From Deltaproteobacteria bacterium (GTDB taxonomy: Bacteria; Myxococcota_A; Polyangia; Polyangiales; Polyangiaceae): a DNA stretch of 64,000 bases. Below are positions 44,267-61,929 of the stretch, piece by piece (position 1 is the first letter of the stretch; each line of letters opens with the position of its first letter). The position numbers and the translations under genes were made by a program. The notes below the pieces were generated by a model, which made no database searches, had not been told where the DNA came from, and saw only the letters and a list, made by a program, of their open reading frames with translations. The DNA lies in assembly GCA_016218915.1 (NCBI GenBank), contig JACRCQ010000014.1, forward strand, positions 17,908 to 81,907, in the 5' to 3' direction.

Positions 44267-45208
44267 TCACGCGCTCGTTCTCGCGCGTGATCTCTGTACC
44301 CGGGCGCGTCGTCGCCGCAGCGCTCCCCAGCCGACCGCCACCGCAATCCAGGCGATCCAACCGCCCGCAAAGCCCGGACGGTTCCCTGCCCTGCATTCGC
44401 AGCCGGAGTCGTCGTCGGAAGGCGAGCCCTGACCAGGGGCGCCCCCTGCGGCTCCAGCGTCCGTCGTGGACCCCTCGACCGCGGGGCCATCCTTGGCATC
44501 GGAATCGGCGGTGAGAGTGTCTGCGGCGATCGAGTCCGACGAGCCGGACTCCGGCGACCCAGTATCCGCCGCCGTGTCCGAGCTCACGTCGGCAAGTCCG
44601 GAATCCGGAATCCCTGCATCCGGGACAGTGCCGTCGTTGGCCAGGACATGGAGGAAGCAGGCAGCGCAGGTGCTCTTCACGACGCGCCTGAGGGCCTTGT
44701 TTTCCCCTACGACGGTGAGCGTGTCGCCGTCGACGACATCGACGATGGCGACGTGGCCCGTGGAGGCGTTGGTGTTGCAGTCCCCGGGCACGTACACGAT
44801 GACGTCGCCGTGCACGGCCTTGGTCGTCTTCGCCATCCCCGCGGGCGCGGCGCCGTCGCACCACGCAGCGGCCTTGGTGACGGGCGAGTTCTTGATGTTC
44901 CAGCGGAATGCGAGGTAGCGGTGTGCGAGCTCCGTGCACTGATATCCTCCGCCCGCCTGCGTGAGAATCCAGCCCGAGCCGCCGGAGGTCGTGCGGGTGT
45001 TGAGCCCGTCGTCGGAGTAGATCGGCGCGTTCAGCGACGCATCGCACTGGGCGTAGGCCGGGATCCCGTCGATGTGCAGCTCCGCCGAGACCGTCTCGCC
45101 ACAGACATTCTCGGCAGCGGCGATTCGGCCGTAGCTCACGACGATGAGGCTCACGATGACAGGCGCCCAGCGCGGGAGCCGAGAGCGCAAATGAAATGGG
45201 AAAATCAT
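44267..45208 (-). CDS. CHAP-domain amidase/peptidase with MYXO-CTERM tag
   Basis: This 313-residue protein has a signal peptide (WAPVIVSLIVVSYGRIAAA). A CHAP domain follows with the catalytic Cys91 in GYQCTELAHRYLA and His152 in TGHVAIVDVVDGDTLTVV. CHAP enzymes cleave amide bonds in peptidoglycan peptides or related substrates. After residue ~190 comes a Ser/Asp/Ala linker with repeated DS and TADS units. It ends in a MYXO-CTERM tag (SGCECRAGN, helix GWIAWIAVAVGWGAL, RRRRA). It is probably a surface-tethered cell-wall hydrolase. It is divergent from the L,D-transpeptidase-like gene, so both may answer to the 249-nt region between them. Confidence 0.82.
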   Translation of the reverse strand: MIFPFHLRSRLPRWAPVIVSLIVVSYGRIAAAENVCGETVSAELHIDGIPAYAQCDASLNAPIYSDDGLNTRTTSGGSGWILTQAGGGYQCTELAHRYLAFRWNIKNSPVTKAAAWCDGAAPAGMAKTTKAVHGDVIVYVPGDCNTNASTGHVAIVDVVDGDTLTVVGENKALRRVVKSTCAACFLHVLANDGTVPDAGIPDSGLADVSSDTAADTGSPESGSSDSIAADTLTADSDAKDGPAVEGSTTDAGAAGGAPGQGSPSDDDSGCECRAGNRPGFAGGWIAWIAVAVGWGALRRRRARVQRSRARTSA

Positions 45209-45457
45209 TCGGTTTCAGATGACCAGAACCTCTGCCCCGAGTCAAATGAGGAGAGGGGAACGGGGTGCGGCTCCCTGACGTGGGGATCGTATTGCGAAAA
45301 CACATGACCGACGACCCATGGCGGGATCGATTCTCCGGACCGCGCCGCCTTCGCACAGGAAGGTCCCAGCGGTGACGTCCGTTCGTGCGCAACGGACACA
45401 ACGAGCGTATTCTAGGATCTCATTCGCTCGAATCGATCACGGGTGAGGATGCGCCCC

Positions 45458-46597
45458 ATGAGTTGCCAACCATCGATGCGTGTGGGTTTGCTCAAGCCGA
45501 CGTCGAAGTCATGGTGCCTCGCACTCAGCCTGACGCTCGGGGCAGCAGCGTGCGGGAGTCCCGCTCCGGTAGAACCAGAGGGAGAAGACGGGATCGGTGT
45601 CTTGCGCGAAGCCTATTCCGTCGACCCGAACGACTTCGTGCTCCCGCCTTCCGATGCGACCGAGCGTGCGGAGATCATGAGTCACTACACGCACCTGGAT
45701 CCCAAAGACGAAGTCCCGCGAGGCCTGCTCGAGGACGCTGTCGAATTCATGGTGGTCAACAAGGCGAACGTCCCTGTCCAGACCTTCGTGACGGTGGTCG
45801 ACTTCTCGAAGTTCTCCGGAGACGACCGGTTCTTTCTCGTCAACATGACCACCGGCGCGGTTGAGCCGCACAAGGTCGCGCACGGAGATGGCAGCGATCC
45901 CAGCCATACGGGCTGGGCCGTCGAATTCAGCAACGTCTCAGGGTCCCACATGACCTCCCTGGGCTTCTACCTGGCCGGCGAAATCTACGACGGGACGCAC
46001 GTTCACTCGATGCGCCTCGACGGAATCTCTGCGGACGGCAGCCCGAACCAGATGGCGAACACCAATGCGCGCTCGCGCGCCATCGTGGTGCACGAGGCTT
46101 CGTACGTCAGCGACAGCAACACCAGCAAGCAAGGCAGGAGCAACGGTTGCCTAGCGCTGGACCCGGACATCGAGGTGGAGGTTGTCGATCGGATTCACGA
46201 CGGCAGCTTGATCTACGCGGCAATCGCTCCACTCAACCCGCCGATTGGCAAGACGCCGATCGATGCGGGAACAGACGCGGGCGAGGGTCCTGATTCCGGC
46301 GCGGAAGCAGATTCGGGCTCCGTCACCCCGGACGCAGCGGAGATGGACTCCGGTTCGCAGCCCGTCGCTGACTCCGCCTCCATCCCCGAGGGCGGCTCTG
46401 CAGGTTCCCCTTCCGATCCTGATGGAGGCAACCCCAAAACCGTTGGCGTCAACGAGGCCAATTCGTCGAGCGCAGGCGGTTGCGCGATGACCCCGAAGCG
46501 CTCACCAGGCGAGGTGCTGGGCTTCAGCGCTGCGGTGCTGGCTCTCGGCGCTCTCGGGGCAAGAAGGCGTCGTCGTCGAGCCTCGCTCTCACCGTGA
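45458..46597 (+). CDS. L,D-transpeptidase catalytic domain-like protein with MYXO-CTERM tag
   Basis: The protein is 379 residues from ATG 45458 (GAGG nine bases upstream; GTG 45443 and ATG 45449 are in frame). The N-terminus is a probable lipoprotein signal (WCLALSLTLGAAAC). The central domain matches the murein L,D-transpeptidase-like family: HGDGSDPSHTGWAVEFSN, RAIVVHEASYVSD, and the Ser-x-Gly-Cys active site in GRSNGCLAL. An acidic DAG/DSG-rich linker follows, ending in a MYXO-CTERM tag (GGCAMTP, helix, ARRRRRR). It is probably a surface enzyme acting on peptidoglycan crosslinks, paired with the divergent CHAP amidase. A lipobox plus a C-terminal tag in one protein is unusual. Confidence 0.68.
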   Translation: MSCQPSMRVGLLKPTSKSWCLALSLTLGAAACGSPAPVEPEGEDGIGVLREAYSVDPNDFVLPPSDATERAEIMSHYTHLDPKDEVPRGLLEDAVEFMVVNKANVPVQTFVTVVDFSKFSGDDRFFLVNMTTGAVEPHKVAHGDGSDPSHTGWAVEFSNVSGSHMTSLGFYLAGEIYDGTHVHSMRLDGISADGSPNQMANTNARSRAIVVHEASYVSDSNTSKQGRSNGCLALDPDIEVEVVDRIHDGSLIYAAIAPLNPPIGKTPIDAGTDAGEGPDSGAEADSGSVTPDAAEMDSGSQPVADSASIPEGGSAGSPSDPDGGNPKTVGVNEANSSSAGGCAMTPKRSPGEVLGFSAAVLALGALGARRRRRRASLSP

Positions 46598-46714
46598 AGT
46601 GGGCAGCGCGCATCTGGAGCCATGCGGAAGCTGGCCCAATACCGCGGTAGCACCTGTTGCAGCCCCCTTTTCCTGCGGGGGGAAGCATCGGCAGGGCCCG
46701 CCGTAGAACGGGCC

Positions 46715-47698
46715 ATGCGATCCGTCCGCGCGCTCGCCACCCCCCTCCCGATCCTGGCTTGCATGAGCCTCGCCGCGCTCGCGGGGTGCATCCAGCTCGT
46801 CGAGGCCAAGGGCGCCGACGGTCAGCGAGGCTCGACGAAGTTGAGCAGCGAAGAGCCCGCCGACACGCGGCCGCTCAAGCCCGCGGCGAAGGAGCTCGAC
46901 CTTGCGCAGACGGCCCTCGACGCGTCGGACTGGGACGGCGCGATCGCGCACGCGACCAAGGCGCGCGAGATCCTCGACTCCTACGAGGGCCGCGGCTACG
47001 GGTCCTCGGAGGAGCGCCACCTGCACAACCAGATCCGCGCCGAGGCGACCCTGATCGGAGGCCTCGCGCACCGCGGTAAGAGCGATCCGCTTGGCGCGTT
47101 CCTCTTCGTCGACGGCAAGGGCTTCTCCGCCAGAGACTGCGGCGAGGCGCGCAAGAAGGCCTGCGCGGAGCACGAGGAGCTCGTGTACAAAAGCGACGCG
47201 TTCCGCGGCCTCACCCTCAACTACTCCGGCCGCCAACACGAGTCGCTTCATCCGTTCTTCGAGGTCTCCCTGGGCAACACCACGCTCTCGACGACCGACT
47301 TCGACATGATGAAGAACTTCTGGTATCCGAAGTCGGATTATCTCGCGATCTGGGTCACCTCCGCCGACGGCAACCGCCTCAAGAGCGCCGTGCAGGGGCA
47401 GCGCGCGAGCTACACGATTGCCGGCTCGGCGCACTCGATCTCCGGGACCGACTGCAGCAAGAAGGTCGGCGAGGTGGAGATCGGCCGCGCCCGCTACGAC
47501 GTCAAGGAGTGCCACAAGGACACGTCGAACTACGTCGGCGCCACGCTGACGTTCACGATGCCGGCGCAGGACGGCAAGGCGATCGATCTGACCAAGAGCG
47601 AGGCGCTCGTGATCTTCCGCCGCAAGGACCTGAAGCAGCAGGGCGTGACCTACAACCTTGGCGACGTCCGCCTGGTCCGCACCCGCGACCGCAAGTAG
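46715..47698 (+). CDS. Lipoprotein of unknown function
   Basis: This 327-residue protein has a lipoprotein signal (LPILACMSLAALAGC, Cys near residue 25). A TPR-like helical part lies at about 55-125 (LDLAQTALDASDWDGAIAHATKAREIL). A strand-rich C-terminal domain of about 180 residues follows with three Cys. ATG at 46715 was chosen because it places the lipobox correctly; the longer upstream frame has no such signal. Base composition shifts to very regular GC at third positions compared with the neighbour upstream. Confidence 0.65.
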   Translation: MRSVRALATPLPILACMSLAALAGCIQLVEAKGADGQRGSTKLSSEEPADTRPLKPAAKELDLAQTALDASDWDGAIAHATKAREILDSYEGRGYGSSEERHLHNQIRAEATLIGGLAHRGKSDPLGAFLFVDGKGFSARDCGEARKKACAEHEELVYKSDAFRGLTLNYSGRQHESLHPFFEVSLGNTTLSTTDFDMMKNFWYPKSDYLAIWVTSADGNRLKSAVQGQRASYTIAGSAHSISGTDCSKKVGEVEIGRARYDVKECHKDTSNYVGATLTFTMPAQDGKAIDLTKSEALVIFRRKDLKQQGVTYNLGDVRLVRTRDRK

Positions 47699-47774
47699 CG
47701 GCCCGGCGCGACCCGCGCCATGACGTGCCGTACTACCGGTTCCGCATGGCCGGCCGATCCTGCTGAATCCGGGG

Positions 47775-49832
47775 CTATTTCCCGGCAGGAATGGCGGCCG
47801 CGGTCAGGTCGGAGATCATCGGAGTCGAAGCTGGATCCGAGGAGCTCAGCTCGAGCTCGACCTCCAGCACCTTACCAACAAGCCCCTGGCCAAGGCTCAT
47901 GCGCGTTGGCGTCCACGCCGCTGCTCTTGGACAATCCGCATCACCCCAGCTGGCCGCTACAAGGGATTGCTTCGAGTCAGCGGCCCGCGCGCGCAAGCAA
48001 AGACTCGTTCCGGGAGGCGTGACCGCGCGGAAGGAAAGGAGCTTCCAGCGCACAATCGCAGACTGCTCCATCTGCACCCTTGTCTTGCCGATTTCCGAGC
48101 CAGCCATCTGCTGCGATGCGCCGGTGAAGTCGGAGTAGGTATAGGCGTTCTTGAGCGGCGGAGCATTGGTGGGTGCGCAGGTCAGGAATGTGCCGTCGGA
48201 CCTGAATTGCACCGCCTTGCCGGGCGATTGAAGCGCAACCCAGATGTCTCCTTCGCTGTCCGAGGCCACGCCCAGAGGCGATGAGCCCCCCGCACACGGC
48301 TGTGTGTCGACCCGTCGTACGAACGTCCCATCCGACGTGAGCTCATCCACGAAGTGCGAGCTGCTCTCGGATACCCAGATATGGCCACGCGGGTCCGCGC
48401 CCAGGGCGCGAGGGCCCCTCAATCCTTCGGGTCCCCCCTTGAACGCGCCTGTCACACGACCCGTCCTGCTGTCGAGCTTGACCACGTTCTTGCAGCCGCG
48501 ATTGGCGTACCAGGGGTTCCCATCGCGGTCGATCGTGATCCCGTACGGCTCCCAGCATCCCTCGAGCTTGGGGTCATCCTTCGGATTGATCTCCAGAACC
48601 ACGCGCCGTGCCGCCGTGTCGATCTTGCTGATCTCACCCTGGTCGGCGCCTGTCCACATCCCTCCGGACCGGTCCGCTGCCAGGCCATACGGGGCTGAAT
48701 GCTCCAGCTTCACGCGACCGACTTCCTTGCACATCGGCGCGTTGACCTTCTGATCCCCTTCGCCGCTCACCTCCGTGGTGCCTTCGACCCGGGATGGATC
48801 GACCTGGATCAACTCCTTCTTGTCGTGACAGCCAATCCACGCGAACCCTTGACTGTCGATCGCCGCTGCGCGCGTGAGACACGTCTTGTACGGTGAACTG
48901 CACAACAGCTTGCCGTCCGGCGCCAGATGCACATACGACCCTGAGTTCCGGTTCGTGATCCAGACCGAGCCGTCCGCTGCGACCGCGGTCCGCTGCGGGA
49001 AGCGCCCCCACGTCGGCACGCGGAAGACTTCCTTCCCGTCCTGCTCGTCGAGCCGAGCGACCTTGTTCTCGTCGGTGGACGTGATCCACACTGCAGGGCT
49101 GCGGGTGGCCCGGCAGGGATTGAGCCGTAGTGCGCCCTGGGTGTCCTCCATCCCATGGATCGAGAGATCCCCTCCCCACCCGTCAGGGCCGAGAGAAGAC
49201 CCGAGACACCCCGCGGGCGATCCCAGGTCACAGCACGCTTGCACACCCGGACAGGAGGGCGCCACGGCTGCAGGCGATGCCTCATTGCCCCATGCGACCA
49301 CGATCTCGACGCGGCGATTCTTTGCGCGGTTGGCGTCGGAGACGTTGGGAACCTTGGGAAAAGCCTTGCCGTAGCCGCGACGCGCGACCCGATCGCCAGC
49401 AATGCCGTTCTGCTCGAACCACGAGGCAACGGAGCCCGCCCTCCGGTCCGACAACGCGAGATTGTAGTCGACCGAGCCACGATCATCCGTGTGCCCTTCG
49501 ACCGAGACGCGGGCGCCGGGGTGCGTATTGATGAAGCTCGCCTTGATCTTCGCGAGCCCTGCAACAGCGGCCGGCTTCAGGTCGTGCCTGTCGGTGTCGA
49601 AGACCACATCGCCTTCCAGCGTGAGACGGACCTTCTGTTCGCCAGCCGTCAACCCCACCATGGGACACATCCCGCGTCCGGCGGCAGCATCGGCTGCTTC
49701 CGGGGGCGTGGGGCGAAAGAGCGATGCGGGCTGCGCAGGGCCTGCCAGCCCCCCCGCGCATCCACCCAGCAGGTTCGGCAAGAGGCACGCAAGCGCAACC
49801 AGCAGTCCTGAGGATGACCGTTCGTGAACCAT
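47775..49832 (-). CDS. OmpA-domain lipoprotein with NHL/SMP-30-like beta-propeller
   Basis: This 685-residue protein has a lipoprotein signal (LLVALACLLPNLLGGC). An OmpA-like peptidoglycan-binding domain lies at about residues 70-180 (VVFDTDRHDLKPAAVAGLAKI; VEGHTDDRGSVDYNLALSDRRA; NRAKNRRVEIVV). From ~240 to ~550 there is a propeller of NHL/SMP-30-type blades (AVWITSTDENKVARLD, AVAADGSVWITNRNSGSY, GITIDRDGNPWYANRG, GADPRGHIWVSESS). The C-terminal part may be a sugar- or ligand-binding sheet. OmpA modules usually come last; here it precedes the propeller. GGAGG sits six bases before the ATG. Confidence 0.82.
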   Translation of the reverse strand: MVHERSSSGLLVALACLLPNLLGGCAGGLAGPAQPASLFRPTPPEAADAAAGRGMCPMVGLTAGEQKVRLTLEGDVVFDTDRHDLKPAAVAGLAKIKASFINTHPGARVSVEGHTDDRGSVDYNLALSDRRAGSVASWFEQNGIAGDRVARRGYGKAFPKVPNVSDANRAKNRRVEIVVAWGNEASPAAVAPSCPGVQACCDLGSPAGCLGSSLGPDGWGGDLSIHGMEDTQGALRLNPCRATRSPAVWITSTDENKVARLDEQDGKEVFRVPTWGRFPQRTAVAADGSVWITNRNSGSYVHLAPDGKLLCSSPYKTCLTRAAAIDSQGFAWIGCHDKKELIQVDPSRVEGTTEVSGEGDQKVNAPMCKEVGRVKLEHSAPYGLAADRSGGMWTGADQGEISKIDTAARRVVLEINPKDDPKLEGCWEPYGITIDRDGNPWYANRGCKNVVKLDSRTGRVTGAFKGGPEGLRGPRALGADPRGHIWVSESSSHFVDELTSDGTFVRRVDTQPCAGGSSPLGVASDSEGDIWVALQSPGKAVQFRSDGTFLTCAPTNAPPLKNAYTYSDFTGASQQMAGSEIGKTRVQMEQSAIVRWKLLSFRAVTPPGTSLCLRARAADSKQSLVAASWGDADCPRAAAWTPTRMSLGQGLVGKVLEVELELSSSDPASTPMISDLTAAAIPAGK

Positions 49833-49891
49833 GGGCTCCCTCCTTTCGGCAGAGGTCGCTATCATCGAAGCCATCGAGCCACAATCGCAAT

Positions 49892-50326
49892 GATGCGCGT
49901 CGCGCCGCAAGCGCTCTCGGAAGGCTGGACGCACTCGTCCACTTTGCCGCAGTCGCTCAGCGCCGTAGCGAGGGCGAGCCGTTTCGTTCCAGCGTGTCCG
50001 ACATCCTCGCAAGGGATTGGGACGCTGTTCGGCCCGTGCAATCCGCTGCGCACTTCAGCGCGTCCAAGTGCGCGCACGTTGGGCTGGTGCGAGGGCTGTC
50101 CAAGGTGCTGGGTCCCCATGGCGTGCGCGTGAATGCGGTCGCTGCCGGGATCCTATGCCAAGGCGTCACGCGGGACATTCCTGCGGGGTTTCGTCAAGCC
50201 TGCGAGAAGCACGCTGCGCTGGGTCGACTGCCTCGCCCCGAGGGAGTTGCGAGGGTCATCGCGCACTTCGCCTGCGAGCCGGGGTATGTGACCGGCCAGG
50301 TGGTGAGCGTCACTGGAGGACTCTGA
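49892..50326 (+). pseudogene. Decayed short-chain dehydrogenase/reductase
   Basis: One frame reads like an SDR with pieces missing. GRLDALVHFAA corresponds to the strand 4 region, DILARDWDAV to the next helix, HFSASKCAHVGLVRGLSKVLGPHGVRVNAVAAG carries the Tyr/Lys area (Tyr replaced by Phe), and GYVTGQVVSVTGGL is the usual C-terminus. The N-terminal Gly-rich cofactor loop is absent, and about 45 residues including the catalytic Ser strand are deleted between DWDAV and HFSASK. It cannot be an active SDR. Its end overlaps the convergent hydrolase by 17 bases. Confidence 0.75.
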
Positions 50327-51143
50327 CGCGCGGAGTGGAGAGCGTTGTGTCCAGAAAATCGCGGACAAGGTGCGCGAATTCGGCCGGCTGCTCCTCGAAT
50401 GGGAAGTGGCGGACGCCCGGCATCACGGCGAGCCGGGCGTTCGGCAACAGCGACCTGAATCCCTCGGCTTGCGCGACCGTTTGAAGATCCGCATCGCCCT
50501 GGATGACGAGCGTTGGAGAGGTGACTCGCTGCAGAGCTCCCCGCCAGTCGTGCCGCTTGCCCATGCTCAGGTAGATGGCATACGGCATGAACCCGCCTGC
50601 GCCCGCAACGGCCGCCTCGCCCTCGGTGGGGCTGAGCCCTGTAGCTGCGGCGTAGAACGTTGCGAAGCGGGGCGCGGGCGCAACGAGCACGAGCGCCGTG
50701 ACGTGCTCTGGGAATTCACTGGCATATAGCGCAGCGATGAGGCCTCCGAAGGAATGGCCCATGAGCACGAGCTTGTCTTTGCCAAGGATGCGCCGAATAC
50801 GCTCGATGTCGCCGATGTGCGCTGGTAGGCCCAGCTTGTCGTGTAGGGTAGAGAACGCGTTCACGCCGCGTTTCGGCGCTCGTTCAAAGGGCCGAGTGCT
50901 CTGGCCGCAGCCGCGCTGATGGTAGAAGATGAGCCGGTAGGGGTCCGATAGAAGCGTCGCCGCGCTCCACGGCTTCGCGGGTGGAAAACCTGGCCCGCCG
51001 TGCACTACCAGCACCTCCTTTCCCGTGCCCTGATCCATGTGAAAGAGTCGCACGTCCGGGGCGACCTGGAAGAAGTGACCCGGGTTGGCCTGAACACCAC
51101 CCCGCCACGCCCACGCTCGGCATGATGGATAGCCAGAGCGCAA
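50310..51143 (-). CDS. Alpha/beta hydrolase (proline iminopeptidase-like)
   Basis: This 277-residue protein has the oxyanion HGGPG, the strand-turn YHQRGCGQST (family form DQRGCGRS), the nucleophile in GHSFGG, the Asp in GDAD and the His in VRHFPF, so the triad is complete. HGGPG and RGCG are features of the proline iminopeptidase (S33) group; small amide or ester substrates are expected. The start shown is a TTG with no ribosome site, and GTG at 51095 is an alternative; an in-frame stop lies just upstream. The N-terminus is therefore uncertain. Confidence 0.75.
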   Translation of the reverse strand: MRSGYPSCRAWAWRGGVQANPGHFFQVAPDVRLFHMDQGTGKEVLVVHGGPGFPPAKPWSAATLLSDPYRLIFYHQRGCGQSTRPFERAPKRGVNAFSTLHDKLGLPAHIGDIERIRRILGKDKLVLMGHSFGGLIAALYASEFPEHVTALVLVAPAPRFATFYAAATGLSPTEGEAAVAGAGGFMPYAIYLSMGKRHDWRGALQRVTSPTLVIQGDADLQTVAQAEGFRSLLPNARLAVMPGVRHFPFEEQPAEFAHLVRDFLDTTLSTPRVRVLQ

Positions 51144-51431
51144 AGACCTCCGTCACCGCGCCGCAAGAGCCGTCCGCGCAATGACCCGTCGAGTTCCGTC
51201 TTCGTCACCGAGCGCAGTGCGGGCTTTCGCGCTGTGCGATAGCTGCGCTCCCACGCCGCCGAATCAAAAGGTGCGCGCGCTGCGATCGAGTCCGCAGGGC
51301 ACGCCCCTCACAGCGACCGTGTCTCCTTCGCAGACCGCGACGCTGCGCGCCGGACCATCGGGCGGGTGCAGCAACGCACGCGCTCACCAGCTGGTGCAAC
51401 AACGAGACCCGAGGCTCGCTCCCTGCCCCAC
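51144..51431. other. Gene-free region between hydrolase and rpoC terminator
   Basis: These 288 bases show no credible gene on either strand. The open frames that cross them run into the rpoC terminator or have no start signal. The region should hold the promoter of the hydrolase gene, but I see no clear match. Confidence 0.4.
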
Positions 51432-51468
51432 AAAAGCAAAGCGCGGAAGCCTTCCGGCCTCCGCGCTT
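51432..51468 (-). terminator. Intrinsic terminator of the rpoBC operon
   Basis: On the minus strand a stem AAGCGCGGA...TCCGCGCTT with an inner GCC/GGC pairing is followed by TTTGCTTTTG. It begins 17 bases after the rpoC stop. This is a textbook rho-independent terminator and shows that no ribosomal gene follows rpoC here. Confidence 0.88.
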
Positions 51469-51484
51469 GTCTCTCACTACCCGA

Positions 51485-55765
<4,281 letters not shown>

Positions 55766-55776
55766 GGATACCTCCC

Positions 55777-60027
<4,251 letters not shown>

Positions 60028-60089
60028 CGATGTCGCCTCCAGATGCGCCGCAGCTCCGCAGGTGCGGAACAGAAACAGCAAAAGGACGA

Positions 60090-60115
60090 CGTCAGGGCAG
60101 ACTGATGCCCTGACG
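60090..60115 (-). terminator. rplL-rpoB intercistronic attenuator hairpin
   Basis: A perfect 10-bp inverted repeat (CGTCAGGGCA / TGCCCTGACG) with a 6-base loop lies between rplL and rpoB, followed on the minus strand by TCGTCCTTTTGCTG. The T-rich stretch is weak, which suits partial termination. In other bacteria a site here lowers rpoBC expression relative to L7/L12. Confidence 0.72.
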
Positions 60116-60160
60116 CCGTGCCTCGTTGACAACCCCCCGAACTACACAAGCCACAAACAC

Positions 60161-60544
60161 TTACTTGAGCTCGACCTTGGCGCCTGCCTCTTCGAGCTTC
60201 TTCTTGAGCTCCTCGGCCTCGGCCTTCGGAGCGCTCTCCTTGACCGTCTTGGGCGCGCCTTCCACCAGCTCCTTGGCTTCCTTGAGGCCAAGTCCGGTGA
60301 TCTCGCGCACTGCCTTGATCACGTTGATGCGGTTGGGGCCGGCGTTGACCAGCTCCACGTTGAACTCGGTCTTCTCTTCGACCGCGGGGGCCGCGGGGCC
60401 AGCGGCGGCAGCCGGGCCGGCGACGGCGACCGGAGCAGCCTTGACGCCCCACTTGTCTTCCAGCGTCTTGATCAGTCCCGCCATATCCATGACGGACATC
60501 TTGCTCAGGTGGTCGATCAGCAATTCGGTGGTGATTTCGGCCAT
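60161..60544 (-). CDS. rplL: 50S ribosomal protein L7/L12
   Basis: This 127-residue protein has the N-terminal dimerisation helix ([26 protein letters not shown]), the Ala-rich hinge ([19 protein letters not shown]) and the C-terminal domain ([43 protein letters not shown]). It forms the ribosomal stalk that recruits translation factors. AAGGAG precedes the ATG. It lies downstream of rplJ as usual. Confidence 0.98.
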   Translation of the reverse strand: MAEITTELLIDHLSKMSVMDMAGLIKTLEDKWGVKAAPVAVAGPAAAAGPAAPAVEEKTEFNVELVNAGPNRINVIKAVREITGLGLKEAKELVEGAPKTVKESAPKAEAEELKKKLEEAGAKVELK

Positions 60545-60610
60545 GACTCAGACTCCTTCAAACCTTCGACGTCGATGACGTTCTTTAATCAATGTTCCCG
60601 AGAGCGCCCG

Positions 60611-61141
60611 TTACTCTTCTCCGGCCTGCTTTCGACGCATTGCATCGAGCAGGTAGACGAAGTTCTGATGCGGTGCGCTCAGCTGCACTACGAAGTTCTG
60701 CATGGGTGCCTGGAAGGTGGCGAGCAGCATGGCACGCAGCTCGTTCTTGCCGGGCATGGTGGCAAGCTGATCGGACACGGCCTTCGGATCGAGGACTTCG
60801 CCCTCGATGAGCCCGGCTTTGACCTGCAGCTTCTGGTTTTCGCGAGCAAAGGTCTTGATGACCTTGGCGGCCGCGGACGGATCTTCGTAGCTCCAAGCAA
60901 CCCCGGTCATTCCCTTCAGGACCTTGTTGAGCTTGTCCGAGAAGGCCTTGCCCTTGAGGGCATGCTTGACGAGGGTGTTCTTGACGACCTTGTACTCGAC
61001 GCCGCTCTTGCGGAATTCATCCCGCAGCTTGGTGACGGCTTCGACGGTCATTCCGTTGTAGTCGACGAAAACGGCAGAGACCATGCGGTCGAACTTCTGC
61101 CGGATGTCGTCAATGTGCGCTTGTCTCTGGGTTCGGTCCAT
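60611..61141 (-). CDS. rplJ: 50S ribosomal protein L10
   Basis: This 176-residue protein has the L10 N-terminal domain (AVFVDYNGMTVEAVTKLRDEFRKSGVEYKVVKNTLVKHAL) and a C-terminal helix that holds the L12 dimers. It starts eight bases after rplA, so there is no room for the long L10 leader found in some other bacteria; any L10 autoregulation must use another site. Confidence 0.98.
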   Translation of the reverse strand: MDRTQRQAHIDDIRQKFDRMVSAVFVDYNGMTVEAVTKLRDEFRKSGVEYKVVKNTLVKHALKGKAFSDKLNKVLKGMTGVAWSYEDPSAAAKVIKTFARENQKLQVKAGLIEGEVLDPKAVSDQLATMPGKNELRAMLLATFQAPMQNFVVQLSAPHQNFVYLLDAMRRKQAGEE

Positions 61142-61149
61142 TGTTCACC

Positions 61150-61860
61150 TCACCCTTCTGCTTCGCGTGCGGTCAGGACCGCGGTGTCGATCTTCACGCC
61201 GGGACCCATCGTGGAGCACACGCTGATGCCCTTGACGTAGGTGCCTTTGGCCGTAGACGGCTTGGCACGCACCAGGGCCTGCAGAATTGCCTGCGTGTTC
61301 TCGACGAGCGCCTGCTCGGTGAAGGAGATCTTGCCAACACGGGCGTGCACGATGCCGGCCTTTTCGACCCGGTACTGCACTTTGCCCGCCCTGGCTTCCT
61401 GCACAGCCTTGGCGACGTCGAACGTTACGGTTCCGACCTTCGGGTTGGGCATCAAACCACGGGTGCCCAGGATCCTACCGAGCTTGCCCACCGCCCCCAT
61501 CATGTCGGGCGTGGCAATGACCCGGTCGAAGTCGAGAAAGCCTTCCTGCACGCGCTGGATCAACTCGTCGGCTCCCGCGAAGTCGGCGCCCGCTTCACGC
61601 GCCTCGCGTTCCTTGTCGCCCTTGGCGAACACCAGGACGCGAACCTTCTGGCCGGTGCCGTGCGGCAGCACGATCGCACCGCGGACCATCTGGTCTGCGT
61701 ACTTGGGATTCACCCCGAGCCGGACCGCGACCTCGACCGTTTCGTCGAATTTCGCGTAGGCGGATTGCTTCACGAGCGAGATGGCTTCCTCAACCGTGTA
61801 CTTACGCGTTCGGTCGACCTTGCTGACCGCCGAACCATGCTTCTTGGCGACTTTCCTCAT
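61150..61860 (-). CDS. rplA: 50S ribosomal protein L1
   Basis: This 236-residue protein contains the L1 signature [19 protein letters not shown] and the RNA-binding start ([25 protein letters not shown]). It forms part of the mobile L1 stalk. ATG at 61860 has GGAGG four bases upstream; a longer frame to 61890 would read through the ribosome site. Confidence 0.98.
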   Translation of the reverse strand: MRKVAKKHGSAVSKVDRTRKYTVEEAISLVKQSAYAKFDETVEVAVRLGVNPKYADQMVRGAIVLPHGTGQKVRVLVFAKGDKEREAREAGADFAGADELIQRVQEGFLDFDRVIATPDMMGAVGKLGRILGTRGLMPNPKVGTVTFDVAKAVQEARAGKVQYRVEKAGIVHARVGKISFTEQALVENTQAILQALVRAKPSTAKGTYVKGISVCSTMGPGVKIDTAVLTAREAEG

Positions 61861-61929
61861 CGAACCTCCTTTGCGGCTTTCGCCTCCCACAGCTCGCCAT
61901 GTGCCGTGGTGTGCGGGTTTCTCACCCCC

